Source of the DNA: Actinomycetota bacterium
GTDB taxonomy: Bacteria > Actinomycetota > Actinomycetes > Actinomycetales > Microbacteriaceae
DNA length: 64,000 nt
Assembly (NCBI GenBank): GCA_030838475.1
Contig: JAUZFP010000100.1
Location: forward strand, 1 to 64,000
Direction: 5' to 3'
The first letter of the stretch is position 1, and every line of letters begins with the position of its first letter. The notes beneath the pieces are model-generated. The model was not told the DNA's origin, did no database searches, and was given only the letters and a program-made list of their open reading frames with translations. The position numbers were made by a program, and so were the translations under genes. Of this stretch, positions 1-10,459 are shown in pieces.

Positions 1-818
1 GCGCCACCAGCGGTGTCGAGCTGAGCACGGTGACCGCACGGCACAACGGACGCAACGGCATCACCATCGAGGGCGGCGCTCTCGCGACCGGGCCCAACGC
101 GACCGGCGTGCCGGTGTCCACCTACGGCAATAACGGGGTGACGAACAGCAACGCGAGCGACAACGCGCACTACGGAATCGCGATCATCGGCGGAACCAAC
201 ATGCGGGTGGTCGGCAACACGGCCTCCAACGATGTCTCGGGCATCGTCGTCAGCGGCGCCGCGAGTGCGACCTCGGTGCGCAACAACCTGGTCGAACACT
301 CGTCGAAACAGGGCATAGTGCTCCGCAACGCCGGCACCAACACCCTGGTTCAGGGCAACACGATCGACGGCGCCGACATTGGCATCTATGCCAGGAACGC
401 CGGCGGCAACCTCGACCACAACACGATTCAGGATGTCTCGACCCACGGCATCGCGCTTGTGGGCGCGACCGGAGCATCCACCATCCAGAAGAACACTCTT
501 CAGGGCAGCGGCTACAGCGCGATCGACACCTCGCGCACCACGGGCACGGTTGTCGGGGTGAACGATGACCAGCACTGGATCAACACCAAACCGTTTAACG
601 TGGTGCTCGGCGCCATCTTCCAACCGCTCACGATCATGTGGATTGCTATTGCCTTCGTCGTGATCGTGAGTGCCATCGCGATGGCCGGGCGTCGGAAGAT
701 CGCGGCGCACCCCTACGCCAACATGGCGCCGCTCAGCTCCTTCACTCGGGGCATCGTGACGCCGGAAGAGGCGATGAACGAGCGTCGCGAGTACTGGTCC
801 CGACGGGGAGCCGCATGA
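1..818 (+). CDS. Right-handed parallel beta-helix repeat protein, C-terminal TM segment (5' truncated by window)
   Basis: Frame is open from base 3 upstream of the first Met at 30; repeated N-x-(I/V)-x-G-N rungs (VVGNTASND, LVQGNTIDG, LDHNTIQDVS, IQKNTLQGSG); C-terminal hydrophobic IMWIAIAFVVIVSAIAMAGRRK. Confidence 0.8.
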   Translation, partial: ATSGVELSTVTARHNGRNGITIEGGALATGPNATGVPVSTYGNNGVTNSNASDNAHYGIAIIGGTNMRVVGNTASNDVSGIVVSGAASATSVRNNLVEHSSKQGIVLRNAGTNTLVQGNTIDGADIGIYARNAGGNLDHNTIQDVSTHGIALVGATGASTIQKNTLQGSGYSAIDTSRTTGTVVGVNDDQHWINTKPFNVVLGAIFQPLTIMWIAIAFVVIVSAIAMAGRRKIAAHPYANMAPLSSFTRGIVTPEEAMNERREYWSRRGAA

Positions 819-1927
819 TCGGCGCGATGCGACGGCACCCCGTCCGGACGACGATCATCGCGACCCTGGCCGTGGTCCTCGTCATCGCGATCTCGTGGAC
901 GGTGGCCGCGACAAATTCCGAAGGCTGGAGGCATCCGGCGCGGGCAGGCGCGACTGCCGAACCGAGTGCCACGAAGCCGCCCACCACGCCAGCGCCTTCG
1001 CTTGCGGAGACTGGCTACTCGACGGTTGCGCTCGTCGCTCTCGCCTGCAAGCGGCCGACCGCGCGAGTCTCGACGGCCGGTGCCCTAACGACGGCACTCG
1101 CCGCCGCGCGAGCCGGAGATGTGATCGCTCTCGACGCCGGCAGCTACCGCGGCAACTTCGTCGCGACCGCCTCCGGAACTCCGACCTCGCCGATCACGCT
1201 GTGTGGCACCAGCGCGAGCATCCTCAATGGCGGCACCATCAAATCCGGCTACGTGCTCCACCTCGACGCGGCGAGCTACTGGCACCTCGAGGGTTTCGCG
1301 GTCACCAACGGTCAGAAGGGTGTTGTTGCAGACAAGACGACCGGCGCCGTGATCCAGGGGCTCACCGTCTCCGGGATTGGCGACGAGGGCATCCACCTTC
1401 GCGACTTCAGCTCCAACAACACCGTCGACGGCAACACGGTCACGAACACCGGGATGCTCAAGCCGAAGTACGGCGAGGGAATCTACATCGGTACGGCGAA
1501 GAGCAACTGGTGCAGCTTCAGCCAGTGCAGGGTCGACAACAGCGACCACAACACCGTCTCCCACAATCACATCTCCAACACGATGGCAGAAAGTGTCGAC
1601 ATCAAGGAGGGCACGACCGGCGGCGTCCTGAAGAACAACACGTTTGACGGGGCTGGGATGACGGCCGCCGACTCGTGGGTCGACGTCAAGGGAAACGGCT
1701 GGCTCATCGAAGACAACGTCGGCCGCGACGGTGTGAGCGACGGATTCCAGACCCACCAGATCCTCGACGGCTGGGGTTCCGGCAACGTCTTCGCGGGAAA
1801 CACCGCAGACGTCGCGGGAAGCGGGTTCGGATTCCACATCACGAGGCCGCTCGGCAACATCGTTCGCTGCAACAACACTGTCGCGGGCGCTCGACGAGGA
1901 CTCAGCAACATCGCCTGCACGCAATAA
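815..1927 (+). CDS. Secreted/membrane-anchored right-handed beta-helix protein (pectate-lyase/epimerase-like fold)
   Basis: ATGA overlap with upstream gene sets start at 815; N-terminal TM/signal TTIIATLAVVLVIAISW; beta-helix rungs NNTVDGNTVTNTG, HNTVSHNHISNT, LKNNTFDGAG. Confidence 0.8.
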   Translation: MIGAMRRHPVRTTIIATLAVVLVIAISWTVAATNSEGWRHPARAGATAEPSATKPPTTPAPSLAETGYSTVALVALACKRPTARVSTAGALTTALAAARAGDVIALDAGSYRGNFVATASGTPTSPITLCGTSASILNGGTIKSGYVLHLDAASYWHLEGFAVTNGQKGVVADKTTGAVIQGLTVSGIGDEGIHLRDFSSNNTVDGNTVTNTGMLKPKYGEGIYIGTAKSNWCSFSQCRVDNSDHNTVSHNHISNTMAESVDIKEGTTGGVLKNNTFDGAGMTAADSWVDVKGNGWLIEDNVGRDGVSDGFQTHQILDGWGSGNVFAGNTADVAGSGFGFHITRPLGNIVRCNNTVAGARRGLSNIACTQ

Positions 1928-1943
1928 CCGCACCCGAACCATC

Positions 1944-2017
1944 CACGGCACCACCGACAGAACCATCGACAGAACACCCACAGCACCACCGACAGAACAT
2001 CCACAGCACCACCGACA
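1944..2017 (+). repeat. Short direct repeats (23-bp unit CACAGCACCACCGACAGAACATC and variants)
   Basis: CACGGCACCACCGACAGAAC at 1944, CACAGCACCACCGACAGAACATC at 1979, CACAGCACCACCGACA at 2002. Confidence 0.75.
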
Positions 2018-2095
2018 AGATTCACCGCACTACCCAACCCGCCTCCCGTGAAATTCGGAGATCTCCACCCATCCCCCACGCACAAGGAGACCACC

Positions 2096-3517
2096 ATGAA
2101 CAACCCGGAAACCACGTTCCAACCGCCCATCGTCGAGCACCCACGGATGACCGTGATCGGCACCGGATACCTCGGCGCGACGCACGCGATCTGCATGGCC
2201 ATCCTCGGCTTCGACGTACTCGGCGTCGACGTCGACCAGCGCAAGATCGATCAGTTGAGTATGGGAATCGTTCCCTTCTTCGAACCCGGACTGCCCGAAC
2301 AGTTGGCGCTCGCACTGGCGTCCGGGCGTCTGCGATTTACGACGAGCTTCGATGAGGCCGCGGAGTTCGGGGACGTTCACTACATCTGTGTCGGCACCCC
2401 GCAGGCGCCGGGATCTGAGGCCGCCGACCTCACCTACGTGGACGCCGCGTTCACAGCGCTCGCCGGCCGGATCACCCGCAAGGCGCTCCTCGTCGGGAAG
2501 TCGACCGTGCCGATCGGCACCGCGCAGCGCCTGACAGCTCTCGTGGCCGAGACCTCGCCCCTCGGCACCGAACTCGAGGTTGCCTGGAACCCCGAGTTCC
2601 TTCGCGAGGGCTTCGCCGTGCAGGACACCCTCCACCCCGACCGCCTCGTCTTCGGTGTCGCGTCGTCGTGGGCGGAGCGACAGCTTCGCGCTGCCTTCCG
2701 TCCGATCCTCGAGGAAGACACCCCCCTCGTCGTCGCCGACCTCGCCACCGCCGAGCTGGTCAAGGTGGCCGCCAACTCGTTCCTCGCCACCAAGATCTCC
2801 TACATCAACGCGATGGCGGAGGTCTGCGAGGCCACCGGTGCCGACGTCAACCTCCTCGCGCTGGCCCTGGGCTACGACGCGCGGATCGGTTCGCGTTTCC
2901 TGAAGCCGGGACTGGGTTTCGGCGGCGGATGCCTGCCCAAGGACATCCGGGCATTCAAGTTCCGCGCCGAGCAACTCGGGGTCGGGCAGGCCGTCGCGTT
3001 CCTCGGCGAGGTGGATGCGATCAACCTTCGTCGTCGTTCGCGCACCGTCGACCTCATCCGCGAGTTGGCGGGTGGCGACCTCACCGGCGTTCGAGTCGCC
3101 GCTCTCGGCGCAGCGTTCAAACCCAACTCGGATGACGTCCGCGACGCGCCCGCCCTCGATGTCGCGCGGATGCTCTACCTGGAGGGAGCATCCGTTGTTG
3201 TCTTCGATCCTGAAGCCAACGAGAACGCGCACCGCGTGTATCCCGACCTCGACTATGCCGACTCGCTCACGGAAGCCGTCACCGGCGCGCACGTCGTCGC
3301 GCTCCTCACCGAGTGGGAACAGTTCACCGCCGCAGACCCCACCGTTCTCGGCCGCCTGGTCGCCTCAAAGAACGTTGTCGACGGGCGCCACGCGCTCGAT
3401 GCGGACCGTTACCGGGCCGCGGGTTGGGAGTATCGGGCGCTCGGCCGACCGGCCGCTCCGGAGACGGTCGTGCTCGCCGATCACGCTCGCGATTCGGTCG
3501 TCCTGCCCGCGCTGTAG
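2096..3517 (+). CDS. UDP-glucose/GDP-mannose dehydrogenase family protein (UDP-glucose 6-dehydrogenase-like)
   Basis: MTVIGTGYLGATHAICMAILGFDVLGVDVD nucleotide-binding start, NPEFLREGFAVQDTLHPDRLVFG, GLGFGGGCLPKDIRAF catalytic Cys motif; AAGGAGA RBS upstream of ATG 2096. Confidence 0.9.
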   Translation: MNNPETTFQPPIVEHPRMTVIGTGYLGATHAICMAILGFDVLGVDVDQRKIDQLSMGIVPFFEPGLPEQLALALASGRLRFTTSFDEAAEFGDVHYICVGTPQAPGSEAADLTYVDAAFTALAGRITRKALLVGKSTVPIGTAQRLTALVAETSPLGTELEVAWNPEFLREGFAVQDTLHPDRLVFGVASSWAERQLRAAFRPILEEDTPLVVADLATAELVKVAANSFLATKISYINAMAEVCEATGADVNLLALALGYDARIGSRFLKPGLGFGGGCLPKDIRAFKFRAEQLGVGQAVAFLGEVDAINLRRRSRTVDLIRELAGGDLTGVRVAALGAAFKPNSDDVRDAPALDVARMLYLEGASVVVFDPEANENAHRVYPDLDYADSLTEAVTGAHVVALLTEWEQFTAADPTVLGRLVASKNVVDGRHALDADRYRAAGWEYRALGRPAAPETVVLADHARDSVVLPAL

Positions 3518-3551
3518 CGGGAGTCCGCAATAGCGGACCGGGGGTTAGAGT

Positions 3552-3596
3552 TCTGCCGGGGCCCAGTGAAGACGGGCTTCCCGAAGCCCCGGCAGA
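3552..3596. terminator. Strong hairpin, perfect 11-bp stem TCTGCCGGGGC/GCCCCGGCAGA, between ugd-like gene and tRNA
   Basis: Arms 3552-3562 and 3586-3596; small inner CGGGcttCCCG; a smaller GTCCGC/GCGGAC hairpin sits at 3523-3538. Confidence 0.5.
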
Positions 3597-3617
3597 CGCA
3601 CCTCAAGTTACACGCAG

Positions 3618-3691
3618 TACCCCGGCTGGGGCTCGAACCCAGACTTGGACGATTTTAAGTCGTCTGCCTCTGCCAATTGGGCTACCGGGGC
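3618..3691 (-). tRNA. tRNA with TAA anticodon (Leu by codon), short class I variable loop
   Basis: Minus strand GCCCCGGTAGCCCAATTGGCAGAGGCAGACGACTTAAAATCGTCCAAGTCTGGGTTCGAGCCCCAGCCGGGGTA folds as a cloverleaf: 7-bp acceptor with G1-U72, anticodon loop CTTAAAA, T loop TTCGAGC; CCA not encoded. Confidence 0.85.
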
Positions 3692-3783
3692 GCGCTGTAC
3701 TCCCGCGGTGGAGCTATGGCGATTGCATCGCAATCGCGCGACCCCAGCGCCGCCGGAGCTACGCTCCGACGGGCCAAGCCTAG

Positions 3784-5124
3784 CTACTTGGAAGCAGCGG
3801 CCGGCTTCGGGCGGGACGCGAACTCCTCGAACGCGGCACGCGGGTTATCGCGCGCGATGATTCCCGTCATGTCGCGACGGAGTAAGAAGTTGAGGATCCA
3901 GTTCGCGAAGACGCGAATCTTGCGCTCCCACATCGGGATGGCGAGGCCGTGGTAGCCACGGTGCATGAACCAGGCGATGATGCCCGTAAACGCGAGCTTG
4001 TTGCTCTGGAACACACCGATGTAGAGGCCGATGCCCGCGACGGCGCCCTGGTTCTTGTGGAAGTAGTCCCTCGGGTTCTCACCGCGAAGAGTTGCCGTGA
4101 GGTTCTTGGCGAGCAGCTTGCCCTGACGGACCGCGTGCTGTGCATTCGGCACGGTGAATCCGCCGACGCCGCCACCGGTGAGATCCGGAACCGCGCACAC
4201 GTCGCCGGCGCCCCATGCGTCCTCGACGACGTTGCCGTCGGCATCCTTGACGCGCAGGTCGGCCTGGACGGTGAGGCGACCGCGGTCGTCGGTGGGGAGG
4301 TCGGTGTTCTTGAGCATCGGGCTGGCCATGACGCCGGCGGTCCAGATGATCAGATCGGACTCGAATGACTCGCCGGTCGAGAGCTCGATCTTGCCGTCGA
4401 CGGCGGAGGTGAGCTGGGTCTCGAGGTGAACAATCGCCTGGCGCTCGGCGAGGTTCTTGAGCACCCAGTAGCTGGTCTTGAGCGACACCTCGGGCATGAT
4501 GCGTCCCATGGCTTCGATCAGGTGGAAGTGCGTGTCGTCGATGGTCAGCGCGGGGTAGTACGAGAGCAGCGACGAAGCGAAGCTTCGCAGCTCGCCGAAC
4601 GCCTCGATGCCCGCGAATCCGCCGCCGACGACAACTACGGTCAGCAGGCGGTCACGGGCGGGGCCGGCGGGCATCGTGGATGCTCGCTCGAAGTTGTCGG
4701 TGAGACGGTCACGGATGGAGATCGCCTCCTCGATCGTCTTGAGGCCGATCGCCTGGTCGGCGACACCCGGAATCGGGAAGGTGCGCGAGACGGATCCGGC
4801 GGTCACGACGACGATGTCGTAGCTCTCGACCCACGGGTCGCCGTCGCGAGGGGTGAAGGTCGCGGTCTTCGCGGTGTGATCGATGTTGGTGATCTTGGCC
4901 GAAACGACACGCGTGCTTGTCAGGTGGCGGCGGTGCGGAACCACGGCATGACGTGGCTCGATGGAGCCTGCGGCGACTTCGGGCAGGAACGGCTGGTAGA
5001 GCATGTACGGGAGCGGGTCAACCATCGTGACCTCGGCCTCGCCCTTGCGCAGCCATTTTTTTTCCAGCTTGAGGGCTGTGTAGAAACCGGCGTAACCGCC
5101 GCCGACGATCAGAATCTTGGGCAC
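3784..5124 (-). CDS. ndh: Type II NADH dehydrogenase / NAD(P)/FAD-dependent oxidoreductase
   Basis: MPKILIVGGGYAGFYTAL FAD site, TVVVVGGGFAGIEAFGEL NADH site, WGAGDVCAVPD, C-terminal amphipathic region. Confidence 0.9.
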   Translation of the reverse strand: MPKILIVGGGYAGFYTALKLEKKWLRKGEAEVTMVDPLPYMLYQPFLPEVAAGSIEPRHAVVPHRRHLTSTRVVSAKITNIDHTAKTATFTPRDGDPWVESYDIVVVTAGSVSRTFPIPGVADQAIGLKTIEEAISIRDRLTDNFERASTMPAGPARDRLLTVVVVGGGFAGIEAFGELRSFASSLLSYYPALTIDDTHFHLIEAMGRIMPEVSLKTSYWVLKNLAERQAIVHLETQLTSAVDGKIELSTGESFESDLIIWTAGVMASPMLKNTDLPTDDRGRLTVQADLRVKDADGNVVEDAWGAGDVCAVPDLTGGGVGGFTVPNAQHAVRQGKLLAKNLTATLRGENPRDYFHKNQGAVAGIGLYIGVFQSNKLAFTGIIAWFMHRGYHGLAIPMWERKIRVFANWILNFLLRRDMTGIIARDNPRAAFEEFASRPKPAAASK

Positions 5125-5163
5125 AGGAACAAGTCTCCTAGAGGGTGGTAGTCAGTAACAAAT

Positions 5164-6450
5164 CTAGTCCCTCCGGCGAAGTCTCCCGACCTGCCGCAGA
5201 GCGACCACGATCATGGCGATCGCCGCGAGCGCGAAGGCGAGAATCAGGGCAAGGGGCAACCCCACGTTCCGAAGCTGCGTCGGTGTCGGGTAGAGGATTC
5301 CCAGCGGATTCGTCGGGCCTGCAGCGACGTGTGACGGCGCGGCCGTCGAGCCGGAGGTCGGTGGTGTCGTCGGTGTCGCGGTTGGCTCGGCCCTGCGGTT
5401 GAGGTGGATCCACGCGGCCAGATCCCCCATCGGGTTCGCCTTCACGCTCGGTACGGTGTTCCGTACCGCGGCTGCCGCGTTGATCAGTCCGAACCCGTAG
5501 ATCGGATCGACGCCTTTTGCGCCGCGGTCGGTGGCCGTGGCGACGACCCGGTTGATCGCGTTGGCGCCCGTGATCCCCGGATGCGACGCCATGACGAGGG
5601 CAACCACCCCAGCAACGAGCGGGGTCGCTCCGCTGGTGCCCTCCCACTGCACGTAACCCCCGCCGGGAACCGCGCCGATCAGCTGCTCGCTGGGCGCGGA
5701 AACGCCGATCGTGATTCCCTGCGCGGATGCGTCGACGCTCGCCTTCTCGTTGCGATCGACGCCGGCAACGGTCAGCACGCCCGGCATTGTCGCCGGCGCC
5801 CCGACCTCATCCGTTCCGCTGCCCCGGTTGCCCGCGGCGGCGACGATCACGACGTTGTGCTGCATCGCGTAGAGGAACGCCTTGTCCCAGCTCTCCGGCC
5901 AGGCGAGGGTGTTGCGAGTCAGCGACATGTTGATGACGTTGGCGCCATGGTCGACGGCCCAGGTCACGGCCTCGGCGATCTGGTCATCCGAATTCGTCGC
6001 CGCGGCACCGAAACCGATCGAGATGCTCAGGATGTTTGCTTGTGGCGCGACCCCGATCAGTCCCGCGCCGCCCGATGTACCGCGACCGGCGGCGAGCGAG
6101 GCGACCATGGTCCCGTGGTTGCGCTCGTTCGCGTCGCCGACGGGCTTCTCGCCGTTGGATGCACCCTGACCCGAGTAGTCGATGCCGCCCGTCACCGCCC
6201 CGGCGAGGTCGGACACGGTGCCGTCGACGCCCGTGTCGATCACCGCGATCGTGATGCCTTTGCCCTCGGTCGTCGACCATGCGCTGCGGATCCCATACTG
6301 GTCGAGCCAGTACTCACCCGAGCGGATGTAGTCGGTGTGGACCACGCTGGGGACGACGGCCGCCGGGGCAATGGGCGCGCTCGCCCCAGACAGCAGCAGG
6401 ATGGCCGACGTCGCCGAGACCGCCGCAAGAGTCGCGGTGCGCACGTTCAC
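5164..6450 (-). CDS. S8 (subtilisin/mycosin-like) serine peptidase with signal peptide and C-terminal TM
   Basis: Asp motif IAVIDTGVDG, His motif NHGTMVASLAAG, Ser motif GTSGATPLVAGVVALV; C-terminal LPLALILAFALAAIAMIVVALRQ; GTGA overlap with upstream gene suggests start at 6450. Confidence 0.85.
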   Translation of the reverse strand: MNVRTATLAAVSATSAILLLSGASAPIAPAAVVPSVVHTDYIRSGEYWLDQYGIRSAWSTTEGKGITIAVIDTGVDGTVSDLAGAVTGGIDYSGQGASNGEKPVGDANERNHGTMVASLAAGRGTSGGAGLIGVAPQANILSISIGFGAAATNSDDQIAEAVTWAVDHGANVINMSLTRNTLAWPESWDKAFLYAMQHNVVIVAAAGNRGSGTDEVGAPATMPGVLTVAGVDRNEKASVDASAQGITIGVSAPSEQLIGAVPGGGYVQWEGTSGATPLVAGVVALVMASHPGITGANAINRVVATATDRGAKGVDPIYGFGLINAAAAVRNTVPSVKANPMGDLAAWIHLNRRAEPTATPTTPPTSGSTAAPSHVAAGPTNPLGILYPTPTQLRNVGLPLALILAFALAAIAMIVVALRQVGRLRRRD

Positions 6451-6962
6451 GACGCCGCCAGTCCGTAGTCGGCGCACTCACAGACGAGCGGACTCCAGGC
6501 TGCCCGCTCGAGGGCGAGGTCGCCGATCGGGTTCAGTCCGGGGCCCGCGGCAAGGGTGTGAGCGACAAGCGCGTGCAGGCACTTCACTCGGGTCGGCATC
6601 CCGCCGGCGGATATTCCGTCGAGCTCTTCGACGAATTCGATGCCGTTGCGGTCGTCCAGATACGACTGGTGTGCGAGCAGGTATGCGGCGCCGATGTCGC
6701 CGGTGAGAAGTTCGGCAAGCTCCGGCATCACGCCGTTCGCTTCGAGAGTCGACACGGCAGCGGTCGCCGCCGGGTGCGACAGGTAGTAGAGAGTCGGAAA
6801 CGGGGTTCCGTCGGCCAGGCGAGGCGAGGTCGACACCACCGTCGGGGCACCACAGACGCAGCGCGCGGCGATCCCGATCACGTCGCGCGCCGGACGCCCG
6901 AGCTGCGCAGACACGGTCGCAATGTCGAGCTCGGATGGCGGATCAAACGGTGGTCTGGTCAC
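6447..6962 (-). CDS. DUF501 domain-containing protein
   Basis: ARCVCGAPTVVSTSPRLADGTPFPTLYYLSHP typical DUF501 segment; conserved neighbourhood with divIC/eno. Confidence 0.85.
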   Translation of the reverse strand: MTRPPFDPPSELDIATVSAQLGRPARDVIGIAARCVCGAPTVVSTSPRLADGTPFPTLYYLSHPAATAAVSTLEANGVMPELAELLTGDIGAAYLLAHQSYLDDRNGIEFVEELDGISAGGMPTRVKCLHALVAHTLAAGPGLNPIGDLALERAAWSPLVCECADYGLAAS

Positions 6963-6968
6963 TCGTCG

Positions 6969-7514
6969 TCACTTGGTCGGGGTCGGAGTCGGGGTGGAGC
7001 CCGGACCGGGAACGGTGGTGGGCGAAACCAGTTCGCTCTTGGTCTCCGTCGAGAGGCCCGCCTTGAGGATCGAAGATGTCAGGGACTGCACCCAGTCGAT
7101 CTGCGTGGTCTGGATGTGCTTGCTGATCGGGGCGGTCTCCGTGCCGAACCCGGTACCGGACTCCGGGATCACCAGGAAGCTGTACTCGCCCGGAAAGACA
7201 AACAGGAGTCGATTGCGTGCCTGCGCCTCGATATAGGCGGGGTCATCCCAACGCGCGACCTGGCCTTTGAGGCTCGAGACCTCGTGCTTCTGCGCCTCGA
7301 CCGACTTCTGCAGGTTCGCGATCTCGCTTCGCTGCTGGATGAGCAGCTTGAGCGACGGGGCAAGCACGATGACTCCGAGCACGAGTAGTCCCAGCATCAT
7401 GATCGTGAAACTCGACAGCCGGATATTGCTGAGCCAACGCTCCGGTGCGGACCCGTCGGGCATCCTGACGGGAACGCGCACCTTTACGGGGCGCCGCTTT
7501 CGTCTCGCAGCCAT
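6969..7514 (-). CDS. FtsB/DivIC family septum formation initiator
   Basis: Single TM followed by coiled coil (LIQQRSEIANLQKSVEAQKHEVSSLKGQVARWDDPAYIEAQARNRL). Confidence 0.85.
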   Translation of the reverse strand: MAARRKRRPVKVRVPVRMPDGSAPERWLSNIRLSSFTIMMLGLLVLGVIVLAPSLKLLIQQRSEIANLQKSVEAQKHEVSSLKGQVARWDDPAYIEAQARNRLLFVFPGEYSFLVIPESGTGFGTETAPISKHIQTTQIDWVQSLTSSILKAGLSTETKSELVSPTTVPGPGSTPTPTPTK

Positions 7515-7672
7515 ACAGCGATGTTAACTGCTTGTTTGGCGCCGCCGCCCCTGCGGCGCCAGCGCGCCCGGGAAGCGACTCTGCGGCGCAATGCGCCTTG
7601 AGTAGCTTGACTCGGCTTCGCCTCGCGGGGCGCATTACATCGCATTCGGGCGATCCGATCAGCGCAAACTCC

Positions 7673-7696
7673 GGTCGCTGAGCTTGTCGAAGCGAC

Positions 7697-7697
<1 letters not shown>
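7673..7697. repeat. REP-like palindrome GGTCGCTGAGCTTGTCGAAGCGACC
   Basis: GGTCGCT/AGCGACC 7-bp stem; touches the eno stop codon; related GGTCCCTGAGCTTGTCGAA copies at 27184-27222. Confidence 0.75.
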
Positions 7698-9064
<1,367 letters not shown>

Positions 9065-10345
9065 CTACTGCGCGCCGATGTTCCGCATTTCGAGCTCCCT
9101 GGCGGAAACGGTGGTCGCGGCGACGAACGCGAACCGCGGATACCCGGCGGCGGCGAGCTGCTCCAGCTGAGCCGTCGTGTTCTTGGTTCGCCTCGCGAGC
9201 GTCGTGCGCACGCCAGAGGCGATGAGCTCCGATTTCAGGGCGGCCAGCTGCGGTGGCGCGACATCGGCGTCGTAGACGAGAGCAACCGCGTTCGCAGCCT
9301 CATCCTCGGGCAGCTCGACGAGTTCGACGAGTCGCTCGAAGCCGAGCGAGAGGCCGGCGGCAGGGACATCCGTTCCGAGGAACCGTCCGATCATCCCGTC
9401 GTAGCGACCGCCGCCGCCGAGCGAATACGGCAGCGACGGGTGCGCAACCTCGAAGATTGTTCCCGTGTAGTAGCCCATGCCGCGCACCAGGTTGGGTGAG
9501 AAGACGAGTCGGGCCGAGTCATCCACCGCATCCCGAATCGCGAGCAGGTCGCGGTAGGCGTCCACATCCAGCCAGGCCGGCGGCGCGTCCAGCAGCTCCC
9601 AGCCGTCTCCAGCGAGCTGGCTGAGGCCGTCGAGTATCGGCGCGAGTGTCGCGGCCTCGCCGAGGCCCTGCTCGACGAGTTCCTTGACGACGCCCGGGAC
9701 ACCGATCTTGTCTTCCTTGTCGATCGTGATGAGCGCTCGTTCGTATGAGGCGTCGGGTATCCCGAGCGTCTCGACGATTCTGCGAAGAATGCGGCGGTCG
9801 TTGATCCGGATCGTGCTGGCGTTCGTCCCGCGGAAGCCGAGCGCTTCGAGGCTTGCCGCTGTGGCCGTGATCAGCTCGATTTCGGCGAGCGGCCCGGCTT
9901 CGCCGATGATGTCGATATCGCACTGGACGAACTGCCGGTAGCGACCCTTCTGCGGTCGCTCCGCACGCCAGACCGGTGCGATTTGGATCGAACGAAACAC
10001 GCCGGGCAGCTCGGCTCGGTGGCTCGCATAAAACCGCGCAAGCGGGACTGTCAGATCGAAGCGGAGACCGAGGTCGGCGAGGTCGAGGTAGTCGCCACTC
10101 GTCGCTGCCTCCTGCAGGTCATCCTGCTTCAGGTCGCGCTTCATGACCGCGTACGAGAGCTTCTCGTTGTCGCCGCCGAGTCCGGCGTGAAGTCGGTCGC
10201 TGTCCTCAACAACGGGCGTCTCGATCTCGTCGAAACCGTGCTCGCGGAACGTTCGTCGGATGATCGACAGCACGTGTTCGCGACGGGCCTTCTCGGCCGG
10301 AAGGAAGTCGCGCATCCCGCGGGGCGGATTCACCTGACTGGCCAC
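9065..10345 (-). CDS. hisS: Histidyl-tRNA synthetase
   Basis: PPRGMRDFLPAE, LRFDLTVPLARFYA, PVWRAERPQKGRYRQFVQCDIDIIG, GGGRYDGMI. Confidence 0.97.
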   Translation of the reverse strand: MASQVNPPRGMRDFLPAEKARREHVLSIIRRTFREHGFDEIETPVVEDSDRLHAGLGGDNEKLSYAVMKRDLKQDDLQEAATSGDYLDLADLGLRFDLTVPLARFYASHRAELPGVFRSIQIAPVWRAERPQKGRYRQFVQCDIDIIGEAGPLAEIELITATAASLEALGFRGTNASTIRINDRRILRRIVETLGIPDASYERALITIDKEDKIGVPGVVKELVEQGLGEAATLAPILDGLSQLAGDGWELLDAPPAWLDVDAYRDLLAIRDAVDDSARLVFSPNLVRGMGYYTGTIFEVAHPSLPYSLGGGGRYDGMIGRFLGTDVPAAGLSLGFERLVELVELPEDEAANAVALVYDADVAPPQLAALKSELIASGVRTTLARRTKNTTAQLEQLAAAGYPRFAFVAATTVSARELEMRNIGAQ

Positions 10346-10365
10346 GGGACTAGTTTGACAGACCG

Positions 10366-10456
10366 GACTGTCAGGGCCGACCTTGAGGGCGGACTATCGG
10401 GGTGGAGTATCGGCGCCGACCATCAATGCCGACTGTCAGGGCGAACCATCGGGTCA
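10366..10456. repeat. Degenerate 13-bp tandem array, 7 units (consensus roughly GACYATCGGGGCS)
   Basis: Successive 13-mers: gactgtcagggcc gaccttgagggcg gactatcggggtg gagtatcggcgcc gaccatcaatgcc gactgtcagggcg aaccatcgggtca. Confidence 0.8.
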
Positions 10457-10459
10457 GCG

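Noticed and set aside
2030-3292. 420-aa minus-strand ORF
   Set aside because: Antisense shadow of the UDP-sugar dehydrogenase; no domain
10366-10456. T-box or other known leader for hisS
   Set aside because: No T-box sequence or specifier/antiterminator pattern seen; the segment is a simple 13-bp tandem array
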